In this document: piece by piece, positions 1-5,179 of the stretch
Position numbering within the stretch: position 1 is the stretch's first letter
How the letters are laid out: each line of letters starts with the position of its first letter
NCBI GenBank assembly: GCA_031404155.1
Contig: JANNGZ010000156.1
Coordinates: 1-6,654 of the forward strand
Direction: 5' to 3'
Length of the DNA stretch: 6,654 bases
Source: JANNGZ01 sp031404155
GTDB taxonomy: Bacteria > Pseudomonadota > Gammaproteobacteria > Burkholderiales > Burkholderiaceae_C
Notes under the pieces: model-generated
What the model was told of the DNA's origin: nothing
The model's database searches: none
What the model saw: the letters and a program-made list of their open reading frames with translations, nothing else
Position numbers and translations under genes: made by a program

Positions 1-601
1 GCGGCAGGCCGGCGATGTCGCTCACCGGAACGATCGAGCGCTTGAAGCGCCCTTCGGCGCGCGCGGCCGCCGCGCGCTGGTGCGAGCGCAGCGCAAACGC
101 GTCCACATCCGCGCGGTGCCAGCCTTCGAGCGTGGCGATCAAATCCGCGCCCACACCCTGCGGCACGAAGCCGAGCTTCTGGTTGATGCGCGGGTCCATG
201 AACCAGGCGCCGCCGTCGCTGCCCATCGGCCAGCGGCTCATCGACTCGACACCGCCGCCGACCACCAGGTCCTCGAAGCCCGAAGCGACCTTGGCCGCGG
301 CGAGGTTCACCGATTCCAGCCCCGAGGCGCAGAAGCGCGACTGGGTGACGCCGGCCACCGTCTGCGCCCATTCAGCGTCCAGCACCGCGGTGCGCGCCAC
401 ATCGGCGCCCTGCTCGCCCACCGGCGTGACGCAGCCGAGCACCACGTCGTCGACCAGGCGCGTGTCGAGGTCGTTGCGCGACTGCATGGCCTTGAGCAGC
501 GTACGCAAGAGCCACACCGGCGAGGCCTGGTGCAGCGAACCGTCCTTCTTGCCCTTGCCGCGCGGGGTGCGCACATGGTCGTAGATAAATGCGTCGGTCA
601 T
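1..601 (-). CDS. Acetyl-CoA acetyltransferase / thiolase family protein, N-terminal half (partial at left edge)
   Basis: The first 200 residues of a thiolase, which cleaves 3-ketoacyl-CoA with CoA in beta-oxidation or condenses acyl-CoAs in reverse. The start reads MTDAFIYDHVRTPRGKGKK, the usual thiolase opening ending in an R-T-P-R-G element. The nucleophilic cysteine is at about residue 91 in the stretch QSRFCASGLESVNLAAAKV. It is followed by a GGGVESMSRWPMGSDGG stretch (about 117-133), as in degradative thiolases. The ATG at 601-599 has a good AGGAG ribosome site at 616-612, about 10 bases upstream. The C-terminal half, with the second catalytic Cys and His motifs, lies outside the window. 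It reads in the same direction as the acyl-CoA dehydrogenase and PhyH genes, so it was probably the last step of that operon, but the RelA/SpoT gene now separates it from them. Substrate chain length cannot be told from this half; an SCPx-like thiolase is possible. Confidence 0.93.
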   Translation of the reverse strand, partial: MTDAFIYDHVRTPRGKGKKDGSLHQASPVWLLRTLLKAMQSRNDLDTRLVDDVVLGCVTPVGEQGADVARTAVLDAEWAQTVAGVTQSRFCASGLESVNLAAAKVASGFEDLVVGGGVESMSRWPMGSDGGAWFMDPRINQKLGFVPQGVGADLIATLEGWHRADVDAFALRSHQRAAAARAEGRFKRSIVPVSDIAGLP

Positions 602-631
602 GGTGGCAACACTCCTGAAGTTCTGGCTCTT

Positions 632-644
632 GTTGACGGTGAAC
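632..644. promoter_or_regulatory. Imperfect dyad upstream of the thiolase gene
   Basis: GTTGACGGTGAAC is an imperfect inverted repeat (10 of 13 positions symmetrical) centred about 37 bases before the thiolase start. It lies in the 61-bp gap between the RelA/SpoT gene and the thiolase. It shares the GTTGACG half-site seen in the perfect palindrome at 5071-5084, so it may be a weak copy of the same operator. The similarity is short and could be chance. I see no strong intrinsic terminator in this gap. Confidence 0.2.
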
Positions 645-662
645 TATTGCATGCACCAAGCC

Positions 663-1754
663 TCATTGGCGCACCACTCGCTGAATCTGCTTGTCGCCGC
701 GCGCGGCAGAAAGCACCTTCGCGCTGGCCAGCTTGGAACAGCCCGCCTCAACCAGGCGAATGAAGTCCCGGGCATCGGAGAAGTAGTTCTTGAAAGCTAA
801 ACGCACGTCGTCGCTGGTGTCCGCTCGTACCAGCACGATGTCCTGTTCCGGGAACTGACGTTCAAGTTCGAAGAGCGCTCGCAGCGCGTCTGGTGCATCT
901 CGAAACGTCCTCACCTCAAGTGCGCGGACTTCCGAAAAAATCAGGATCGTGTTTCGATTTGCGGACACCGCTTGGTCTGCAGCGTTCAGTCCACGCAACA
1001 TTTGAAGCAAGCCAATCGATTTGTCTACCTGAAGGAACTCCGCTGTCAAGTCGCGATCATGCAACTCTGGAAACGGCCCTGTTGCGCCTTCATGGACTCG
1101 CGCCAATATCTCACTTGCAAGAGCCATTGCATGTTCAAAGCGCTTATCGCCCTTTTGAAACTTTGGCTGACTCTCCGTGATGAAACCGATGACCTCCACG
1201 GCAGTGGCCCAAGCATGCTGAACCAGCGTTCGGTATTGAATCTCGACATAAAGACCTGTTAAGGGTCGACCCACATCAGACTTGACGTCGTACTCATAGA
1301 CATCGTGAACACCACGATAGCCAGTGGGCTTCGGCCGCTTGATGTAGTCGTACTTGTCGAGTTCGTTCCGACGTTTGTGATTGAAACGAGCGCCGTGAAA
1401 ACTCTTGCGAAACGCGTACAGGTCCTTCGGTCGTTTGAAGATCAGTCGGCAGCCAGCAACGTCGTCCATGCGCGAAAGTTGCATGCTGGGAAGTCGCAGC
1501 AGCTTGTCGAAGATCGTACGGCGCCGCTTGTGTCGTTGCGCGACGGTAATGCCCTTTCCACGGACCCGCTGGCGCAGGATGGCCTGAAAGGTGTTGAGCA
1601 CCGCGCGATGTGCGGCACGCCATTGATCAACCACGAAGAGATCATCCGGACTGGCTTCGCCCGCGCGAATTCGCTCTCCGGCACGATTCACTCGCGACTT
1701 CGAACCCCCAGGAAATTCAACAGCGACTGGAGGAATCGGCCTACGTTTTGGCAT
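663..1754 (-). CDS. RelA/SpoT synthetase-domain protein (363 aa), candidate toxic/small alarmone synthetase
   Basis: Contains a single RelA/SpoT nucleotidyltransferase domain at about residues 75-190. Visible motifs: RMDDVAGCRLIF (95-106, with the metal-binding Asp expected at D98), YDYIKRPKPTGYRGVH (135-150, the G-loop/substrate tyrosine region of alarmone synthetases), and VEIQYRTLVQHAWATAVEV (170-188, with conserved E171). There is no HD hydrolase domain and no TGS/ACT regulatory domain, so it is not a housekeeping Rel/SpoT. The remaining ~170 C-terminal residues look helical and match no domain I recognise. Family knowledge: such proteins transfer pyrophosphate from ATP to a guanosine or adenosine nucleotide, and toxSAS members can modify tRNA 3' ends. 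The ATG at 1754 is preferred because the domain-like sequence starts just after it; the same frame stays open to 1985 but that part overlaps the upstream small gene and has no family character. No strong ribosome site is visible, and the start lies 23 bases after the upstream stop, so coupling is plausible. Sampled G+C is about 50%, far below the neighbours, suggesting transfer. Confidence 0.88.
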   Translation of the reverse strand: MPKRRPIPPVAVEFPGGSKSRVNRAGERIRAGEASPDDLFVVDQWRAAHRAVLNTFQAILRQRVRGKGITVAQRHKRRRTIFDKLLRLPSMQLSRMDDVAGCRLIFKRPKDLYAFRKSFHGARFNHKRRNELDKYDYIKRPKPTGYRGVHDVYEYDVKSDVGRPLTGLYVEIQYRTLVQHAWATAVEVIGFITESQPKFQKGDKRFEHAMALASEILARVHEGATGPFPELHDRDLTAEFLQVDKSIGLLQMLRGLNAADQAVSANRNTILIFSEVRALEVRTFRDAPDALRALFELERQFPEQDIVLVRADTSDDVRLAFKNYFSDARDFIRLVEAGCSKLASAKVLSAARGDKQIQRVVRQ

Positions 1755-1760
1755 TTTCTG
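663..1760. other. Low-GC segment within a high-GC catabolic locus
   Basis: Hand counts of three 60-base lines inside the RelA/SpoT gene give 29/60 (901-960), 31/60 (1141-1200) and 31/60 (1381-1440) G+C. The catabolic line 5281-5340 gives 43/60. The small upstream gene is intermediate (36/60 at 1801-1860, 35/60 at 1861-1920, 41/60 at 1921-1980). This composition break marks the RelA/SpoT gene as likely foreign. I found no transposase, tRNA or obvious direct repeats at its borders, so the mode of entry is not visible. Confidence 0.6.
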
Positions 1761-1768
1761 GCGTTCGG

Positions 1769-1780
1769 TAGGGCGCCCTA
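1769..1780. promoter_or_regulatory. Perfect 12-bp palindrome at the small gene / RelA-SpoT gene junction
   Basis: TAGGGCGCCCTA is a perfect inverted repeat. On the minus strand it begins with the TAG stop of the small protein gene and ends 14 bases before the ATG of the RelA/SpoT gene. It could be an operator, or a short RNA element affecting translation of the second gene, since it covers the region just upstream of where a ribosome site would lie. It has no central loop, so it would be a poor RNA hairpin; a protein site or chance are the alternatives. Confidence 0.3.
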
Positions 1781-2032
1781 GCGCCGGTTTCGAAGATGCG
1801 CAACGGCCTTGCGCTCGTTGCCACGTTTGTAGTTGCCGGTCAGCCGGGCCATCGATTGTTGAAGGCTCGCATGATCGCTCGATTCGGCTTCGGAGAGGAA
1901 GTGAATGGCGTCGACACCACGCAGCGTGGCGGCGAGCCGGCCGTGGTGCGTGATGCCCACCGAAGCGTCTTTCATTGGCTGCCATGCGAAGCCGAGGTCG
2001 CCGTCAAGCGATGGAGTCTGCGCAGCGATCAC
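1778..2032 (-). CDS. Small conserved-looking protein (84 aa), candidate partner/antitoxin of the RelA/SpoT protein
   Basis: I do not recognise a named domain. The sequence looks like a real compact protein: an aromatic N-terminal strand (DGDLGFAWQPMKDASVGI), a second strand-like stretch (HHGRLAATLRG, about 29-39), an acidic helix (VDAIHFLSEAESSDH) and a basic tail (MARLTGNYKRGNER, then KAVAHLRNRR). I recall similar GNYKRGNER-ending small proteins in other proteobacteria, but this is memory, not a search. The GTG start at 2032-2030 is supported by AGGGAG at 2044-2039 with 6 bases of spacing, and by a GTGA overlap with the stop of the phytanoyl-CoA dioxygenase gene. The alternative ATG at 1975 (65 aa) lacks a ribosome site and would drop the first strand. 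It ends 23 bases before the RelA/SpoT start. A tiny gene directly upstream of a synthetase is the layout of toxSAS antitoxins; an unrelated passenger gene is the alternative. Confidence 0.6.
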   Translation of the reverse strand: MIAAQTPSLDGDLGFAWQPMKDASVGITHHGRLAATLRGVDAIHFLSEAESSDHASLQQSMARLTGNYKRGNERKAVAHLRNRR

Positions 2033-2044
2033 CCGGCACTCCCT
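2029..2044 (-). promoter_or_regulatory. Coupled start: AGGGAG ribosome site and GTGA stop/start overlap
   Basis: On the minus strand AGGGAG (2044-2039) lies 6 bases before GTG (2032-2030). That GTG shares GTGA with the TGA stop (2031-2029) of the upstream dioxygenase gene. This is the arrangement expected for translational coupling, and it decides the GTG start of the small gene over the internal ATG at 1975. Confidence 0.55.
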
Positions 2045-2877
2045 GTCGCGCGCTGGAGCACCAGCTGCGGGTGCATGCCGTTCGCGTGTCCCATGAAGGG
2101 CGGGTGGATGCTGTAGCCCAGAAACTGCCGCACCCGCTCAGGGTAGCTCGCAACCACCTCCGCAGGCACCGAGAGCAGCATGCTTTCCATCTGCCGCCCC
2201 CAGGCCACACAGTACTGCGGCGTGATGACGAGCCGCGAGCCGGCGCTGCGGTTGGCGCCACCGCGATGCCAAAGCGTGCCCATCGCAAGCATCAGCGAGC
2301 CGGCGGGCATCAGTACCGGTTCGAGCTCGGGGTGGTGCTCGGGCGGCGTCTCGTAGCCCGGCATGAAACTCTTGTCGAAGGCGGCTCCCACCGGCGCCTC
2401 GTCGCCCCAGAGGTGGCTGCCCGGGATGATCTCGGTCGGGCCGTTGTCGGCCGTGAAGTGGTCGATGGCCCAGAAGCAGCTCACGCCATAGGCCGGGCGC
2501 GGCCGGGGTACGTGATAGAAGCGGTCGTCGAAGTGCAGCGGCTGGACCGTCTCGCCCGGGTGGGTGTTGATCGCCAGGCAGGCCGAGAGCATGAAGTTCG
2601 GGCCGAGCACCGCCTCGCACACATCCAGCACCAGCGGGTGCGCGCTCAACTCGGCGAACACCGCGCCCTTGGCCAGCAGCGCGTAAACCCGCTCGCTCTT
2701 GTAGCCCTCGAAATCGTTGCGACCCAGGAGCCGGCCTTGCAAATATGGCGTCAGCGCGTCGCGGATTTGATGCAAGCGCGGTGGCGACAACAGCGCGGGC
2801 AGGATGACGTAGCCGTCGCGCCGCAACTGCTCCAGCAGCAATGGCAGCGGTGTGGAGGGGTCGGTGTGCTTTAGCAT
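2029..2877 (-). CDS. Phytanoyl-CoA dioxygenase (PhyH) family Fe(II)/2-oxoglutarate oxygenase
   Basis: A 282-residue, full-length member of the PhyH family, non-haem iron oxygenases that hydroxylate a substrate (alpha-carbon of phytanoyl-CoA in the founding enzyme) while decarboxylating 2-oxoglutarate. The iron triad is visible as H115-x-D117 (QPLHFDDRFYH) and H204 (TLWHRGGANR). R215 (SAGSRLVITPQYC) is the expected 2-oxoglutarate carboxylate anchor. The family hallmark NGPTEIIPGSHLWG is at about 145-158. There is no signal peptide or membrane segment, so it is cytoplasmic. The ATG at 2877 follows the acyl-CoA dehydrogenase stop by 6 bases, so the two are co-transcribed. Bacterial PhyH proteins act on many substrates; the neighbouring acyl-CoA dehydrogenase and SCP2 carrier favour an acyl-CoA here, but that is inference. 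Confidence 0.92.
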   Translation of the reverse strand: MLKHTDPSTPLPLLLEQLRRDGYVILPALLSPPRLHQIRDALTPYLQGRLLGRNDFEGYKSERVYALLAKGAVFAELSAHPLVLDVCEAVLGPNFMLSACLAINTHPGETVQPLHFDDRFYHVPRPRPAYGVSCFWAIDHFTADNGPTEIIPGSHLWGDEAPVGAAFDKSFMPGYETPPEHHPELEPVLMPAGSLMLAMGTLWHRGGANRSAGSRLVITPQYCVAWGRQMESMLLSVPAEVVASYPERVRQFLGYSIHPPFMGHANGMHPQLVLQRATGSAG

Positions 2878-2883
2878 GCCGCC

Positions 2884-4083
2884 CTACATGAAGCGCGAGG
2901 CCAGTTCTTTCATGATCTCGTTGGTGCCGCCATAGATGCGCTGCACCCGCGCGTCGACATACAGCTCGGCGATCGGGTACTCCATCATGTACCCGTAGCC
3001 GCCGAAAAGCTGCAGGCATTCGTCCATCACCTTGCACTGCTGTTCGCTCACCCAGGCCTTGGCCAGCGCGGCACGTGCGGCGTCGAGTTCGCCCTTCAGG
3101 TGCGCCACCATGCAGGCGTCCACGAACGCGCGCGCGGCGAGCACGGTGGCCTGCACCTCGGCGAGCTTGAACTTGGTGTTCTGGAAGTCCCAGATGGCCT
3201 TGCCGAAGGCCTTGCGTTCCTTGACGTAGGCCAGCGTGTCGGCCAGCGCGCGCTCCATCGCGGCCACACCCTGCACCGCGATGATCAGCCGCTCCTGCGG
3301 CAACTGCTCCATCAGCTGGATGAAACCCTGGCCCTCGACGCCGAGCAGGTTGGCGGCGGGCACGCGCACTTCGTCGAAGAAAAGCTCGGAGGTGTCTTGC
3401 GCTTTCAGGCCGACCTTGTCGAGGTTGCGGCCGCGGCGGAAGCCCGCAACCAGCTTGCTGCCGCCGAGACCCGGCGCATCGGTTCCAGCGTCGGTTTCAA
3501 GGTCCGTTTCAACCACCACCAGCGAGGTGCCCTTGGCGCCCTGCGCACGGTCGGTCTTGCACACCACGATGATCAGGTTGGCGTTCTGGCCGTTGGTGAT
3601 GAACACCTTCTGGCCGCTGACCCGGTACTCGTCGCCTTGCCCGAGCGCCACGGTTCTCACACTCTGCAAATCGCTGCCGGTGCCGGGCTCGGTCATCGCG
3701 ATCGCGCCGACCAATTCGCCGCGGGCCATGCGCGGCAACCAGCGCTGCTTCTGTTCCTCGCTGCCGTAACGCAGGATGTAGGGCGCGACGATGGCCGAAT
3801 GCAGGCCGCCGCCGAAGCCGCTCAGGTTGGCGCGTGCGGCGGCTTCGATGATCGCCGCGTCATGCCCGAAGTTGCCGCCCGCGCCGCCATAGGCCTCCGG
3901 CATCGCCGGGCAAAGCAGGCCCTGCGCACCGGCCTCACGCCAGGTGGCCAGCGGCATCTGCCCCGCTTCGCGCCACTCGGCACTGCGCGGCACCCAGCGC
4001 TCGCGGAAAAAACGCGCCGCCGCGTCGGCGAGCATCTGGTGCTCTTCGGTCATCCACAGCGAAGGGAAGTTGGGCAGTGCCAT
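2884..4083 (-). CDS. Acyl-CoA dehydrogenase, long-chain/branched-chain (LCAD) type
   Basis: A 399-residue FAD enzyme that introduces the trans-2 double bond into an acyl-CoA and passes electrons to ETF. Visible signatures are AMTEPGTGSDLQSVRT (about 129-144, flavin/substrate site), VFITNGQNANLIIVV (160-174) and QLFGGYGYMMEYPIAELY (358-375), followed by DARVQRIYGGTNEIMKEL near the C-terminus. The position holding the catalytic Glu of medium-chain enzymes reads Gly (IYGGT). A Glu is instead present in LPQERLIIA (E264), where LCAD and isovaleryl-CoA dehydrogenase place their base. The match to mammalian LCAD at both ends is close. There is an extra acidic, Gly-rich stretch at about 193-211 before RRGRNLDKVGLKAQDTSELFF, longer than in typical members. 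It starts 7 bases after the MerR gene and is followed after 6 bases by the PhyH gene. The chain length of the substrate is not determined by the sequence. Confidence 0.95.
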   Translation of the reverse strand: MALPNFPSLWMTEEHQMLADAAARFFRERWVPRSAEWREAGQMPLATWREAGAQGLLCPAMPEAYGGAGGNFGHDAAIIEAAARANLSGFGGGLHSAIVAPYILRYGSEEQKQRWLPRMARGELVGAIAMTEPGTGSDLQSVRTVALGQGDEYRVSGQKVFITNGQNANLIIVVCKTDRAQGAKGTSLVVVETDLETDAGTDAPGLGGSKLVAGFRRGRNLDKVGLKAQDTSELFFDEVRVPAANLLGVEGQGFIQLMEQLPQERLIIAVQGVAAMERALADTLAYVKERKAFGKAIWDFQNTKFKLAEVQATVLAARAFVDACMVAHLKGELDAARAALAKAWVSEQQCKVMDECLQLFGGYGYMMEYPIAELYVDARVQRIYGGTNEIMKELASRFM

Positions 4084-4090
4084 GTCTTGT

Positions 4091-4591
4091 TTACCGGGTT
4101 TCGATCTGGCGCCGCACCTCGGCGTTGATCAGGCGCAGCTCGGCGAGGGTGGCGTCGATATGCGCGCGTTGTTCTTCGAGCTTGGCGATTGCCGCGTCGG
4201 TGCGGTCGCGCACGAACTTCAGCTGCTGCACCCGGCCTTCGCCATGGGCGCCGTACATGTCGAGGTAATGTTTGATCTCCGACAGCGGCGCGCCGATCGC
4301 TTTGCTGCGCAGGATCAGCGCCAGCCGCGCGCGGTCGCGCCTTGTGTACACGCGCGTACTGTTGACCCGGCGCGGGGAGAGCAGGCCCTTGTCTTCATAG
4401 AAGCGGATCGCCCGCGCCGAGATGCCGAACTCGGCGCACAGCTCGGTGATGCCGAAGAGCTCGCTGGTGGCGTCTTCGCGGTGGGAGGCCACTACGTCCA
4501 GCGCCGCCTGGGTGACCGAACCGTTGCGACGAGGTGGCGTGCCCGCGGGCGCTGCCGGCGCGCGAGACTTGCGGGTTGCGATGGCGGTCAT
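4091..4591 (-). CDS. MerR-family transcriptional regulator (LiuR-like)
   Basis: A 166-residue regulator. The winged helix-turn-helix spans about residues 46-84 (FGITELCAEFGISARAIRFY then EDKGLLSPRRVNSTRVYTRRD), continues into LALILRSKAIGAPLSEIKHYL, and is followed by a long dimerisation coiled coil at about 119-162. It has no metal-binding cysteine cluster (only C52), so it is not a heavy-metal sensor. This type, exemplified by LiuR, controls branched-chain and isoprenoid acyl-CoA degradation genes and probably senses an acyl-CoA. The first 45 residues are an Ala/Pro/Arg-rich extension before the DNA-binding domain. The ATG at 4591 has no clear ribosome site, and an internal GTG (V34, at 4492) is an alternative start. 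It is encoded between the SCP2 and acyl-CoA dehydrogenase genes, so it is probably autoregulated. The palindrome at 5071-5084 is its likely target. Confidence 0.9.
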   Translation of the reverse strand: MTAIATRKSRAPAAPAGTPPRRNGSVTQAALDVVASHREDATSELFGITELCAEFGISARAIRFYEDKGLLSPRRVNSTRVYTRRDRARLALILRSKAIGAPLSEIKHYLDMYGAHGEGRVQQLKFVRDRTDAAIAKLEEQRAHIDATLAELRLINAEVRRQIETR

Positions 4592-4608
4592 GTCAGCGGC
4601 AGCGGTCA

Positions 4609-4623
4609 GAGTCGAATCGACTC
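4609..4623. promoter_or_regulatory. 15-bp palindrome upstream of the MerR gene
   Basis: GAGTCGA-A-TCGACTC is a perfect inverted repeat around one central base. It ends 18 bases before the MerR start codon, in the gap between the SCP2 stop and the MerR gene, and directly abuts the GC-rich hairpin at 4623-4643. It may be an operator for an internal promoter of the MerR gene, or part of a composite intergenic repeat together with the hairpin. It does not resemble the ACGTTAACGT palindrome at 5071-5084. Confidence 0.3.
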
Positions 4624-4643
4624 CTCCCCCGTCAAGGGGGAGG
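4623..4643. repeat. GC-rich hairpin, possible dispersed intergenic repeat
   Basis: CCTCCCCC and GGGGGAGG form a perfect 8-bp stem around a 5-base GTCAA loop, between the SCP2 stop (4673) and the MerR start (4591). Such C/G-tract hairpins are, from memory, common dispersed intergenic elements in Burkholderiales genomes. There is no T-run on the leftward strand after the stem, so it is a poor intrinsic terminator. It could still attenuate read-through or protect the upstream SCP2 message from 3' decay. Only one copy is seen in this window. Confidence 0.5.
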
Positions 4644-4672
4644 GAGCAAAGCGCAGTCGCACGCGCATCACG

Positions 4673-4969
4673 CTAAACCACCCGCTGCAACTTCAGGGCC
4701 ACGCTCATGTCGCCCTCGACCTTGAAGCGGCCGGTCATGAAGCCGGTGGCGGGCTCGAGTTCGCCGGTCATCAGCGCGGCCAGGTTTTCGCGCGTGATGG
4801 TCAAAGTGCAGTCGGCGTCGCGATTGTTGTTGTCCACCGTGTTGGGCACCGACTTGCCGTCCAGGTAGACCACACCGTCGTCGCCGCAGTCGAACTTCAG
4901 CGTGGCGTCCAGGCCGCTGGCGTCGCCCACTTTGGCGCGCAACGACTCGGTGATGGCTTGCAGGTCCAT
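4673..4969 (-). CDS. SCP2 sterol-binding domain protein (stand-alone lipid/acyl-CoA carrier)
   Basis: A 98-residue single-domain protein of the sterol carrier protein 2 fold, which binds fatty acids, acyl-CoAs or sterols in a hydrophobic tunnel. Typical features are an N-terminal helix (MDLQAITESLRAKV), strands LDATLKFDCGDDGVVYLDGK (20-39) and DADCTLTITRENLAALMTGEL (51-71), and the characteristic end PATGFMTGRFKVEGDMSVALKLQRVV. Length and architecture match bacterial stand-alone SCP2 proteins. The ATG at 4969 is preferred; a TTG at 4999 would add ten residues (MPIPPGAQDI) that lack family character, and the CGGGAG motif about 11 bases upstream of the ATG would then be coding. It is the first gene of the leftward unit. 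In animals SCP2 presents substrate to phytanoyl-CoA hydroxylase and is fused to a thiolase in SCPx, so its co-occurrence with PhyH and a thiolase here is suggestive. Confidence 0.92.
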   Translation of the reverse strand: MDLQAITESLRAKVGDASGLDATLKFDCGDDGVVYLDGKSVPNTVDNNNRDADCTLTITRENLAALMTGELEPATGFMTGRFKVEGDMSVALKLQRVV

Positions 4970-5069
4970 GATGTCTTGGGCTCCCGGAGGAATAGGCAAT
5001 CGGTATGCCGGCGATGCTAGCCAGCACAGGCGCCGCGGATACCGGGGAAATCACCTATCGGGCATCTGG

Positions 5070-5098
5070 TTGACGTTAACGTCACCATCCCGTCCAAT
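5070..5098 (+). promoter_or_regulatory. Candidate rightward promoter overlapping the operator
   Basis: TTGACG at 5070-5075 matches the sigma-70 -35 consensus at 5 of 6 positions. It is followed after 17 bases by TCCAAT (5093-5098), a 4-of-6 match to TATAAT. The -35 box lies inside the left half of the palindrome, so a bound regulator would directly affect polymerase access. The -10 box is weak, consistent with a promoter needing activation, but this is prediction only. Confidence 0.4.
5071..5084. promoter_or_regulatory. Perfect 14-bp palindrome TGACGTTAACGTCA, candidate MerR (LiuR-like) operator
   Basis: TGACGTTAACGTCA is identical to its reverse complement and lies near the middle of the divergent promoter region. 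ACGT(T/A)(T/A)ACGT palindromes are, from memory, the type of site predicted for LiuR regulators in proteobacteria. A MerR-family gene of that kind is encoded in the adjacent operon. The site is placed to control both the SCP2-MerR-dehydrogenase-PhyH unit and the SDR-carboxylase unit. Confidence 0.6.
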
Positions 5099-5179
5099 GC
5101 GGCATCCCAGGTCCCGGGCCCCCACCGGCCCTGCCCGCCGAACCTGCCCGCCGCCCCTTGCTACCCGCGCCATTCCATC

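Larger units (their letters stand above)
4970..5179. promoter_or_regulatory. Divergent promoter region between the two catabolic units
   Basis: A 210-bp non-coding region between the start of SCP2 (leftward) and the SDR gene (rightward). It contains the 14-bp palindrome at 5071-5084, about 95 bp from the SDR start and 101 bp from the SCP2 start. The last 80 bases before the SDR gene are C-rich and hold two copies of CCTGCCCGCC (5130-5139 and 5143-5152), with a third partial copy just inside the gene (5189-5197). No clear ribosome site precedes the SDR ATG. A weak leftward -10-like GATAGG lies at 5059-5054. Confidence 0.7.

Noticed and set aside
648..655. TGCATGCA palindrome between the RelA/SpoT and thiolase genes
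   Set aside because: Eight bases is too short and common to support a function.
80..763. Plus-strand open frames at the left edge (15-584 and 80-763)
   Set aside because: Antisense to the thiolase N-terminus, which has the active-site Cys motif and a ribosome binding site.
1755..1985. A 77-residue N-terminal extension of the RelA/SpoT protein in the same open frame
   Set aside because: It lies entirely over the small protein gene in another frame, is Arg/His/Ser-rich with no domain character, and the recognisable protein begins at the ATG at 1754.
1975..2874. A 299-codon plus-strand open frame
   Set aside because: Antisense to the phytanoyl-CoA dioxygenase gene, whose iron-binding residues are intact; the translation is His/Arg-rich shadow sequence.
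4623..4643. Intrinsic terminator for the SCP2 gene
   Set aside because: The stem is strong, but there is no T-run on the leftward strand after it, and co-directional genes follow; recorded as a hairpin repeat instead.
3100..5020. Two long plus-strand open frames (3100-4128 and 3944-5020)
   Set aside because: Both run antisense to the acyl-CoA dehydrogenase, MerR and SCP2 genes and show no motifs; they are GC-driven shadows.
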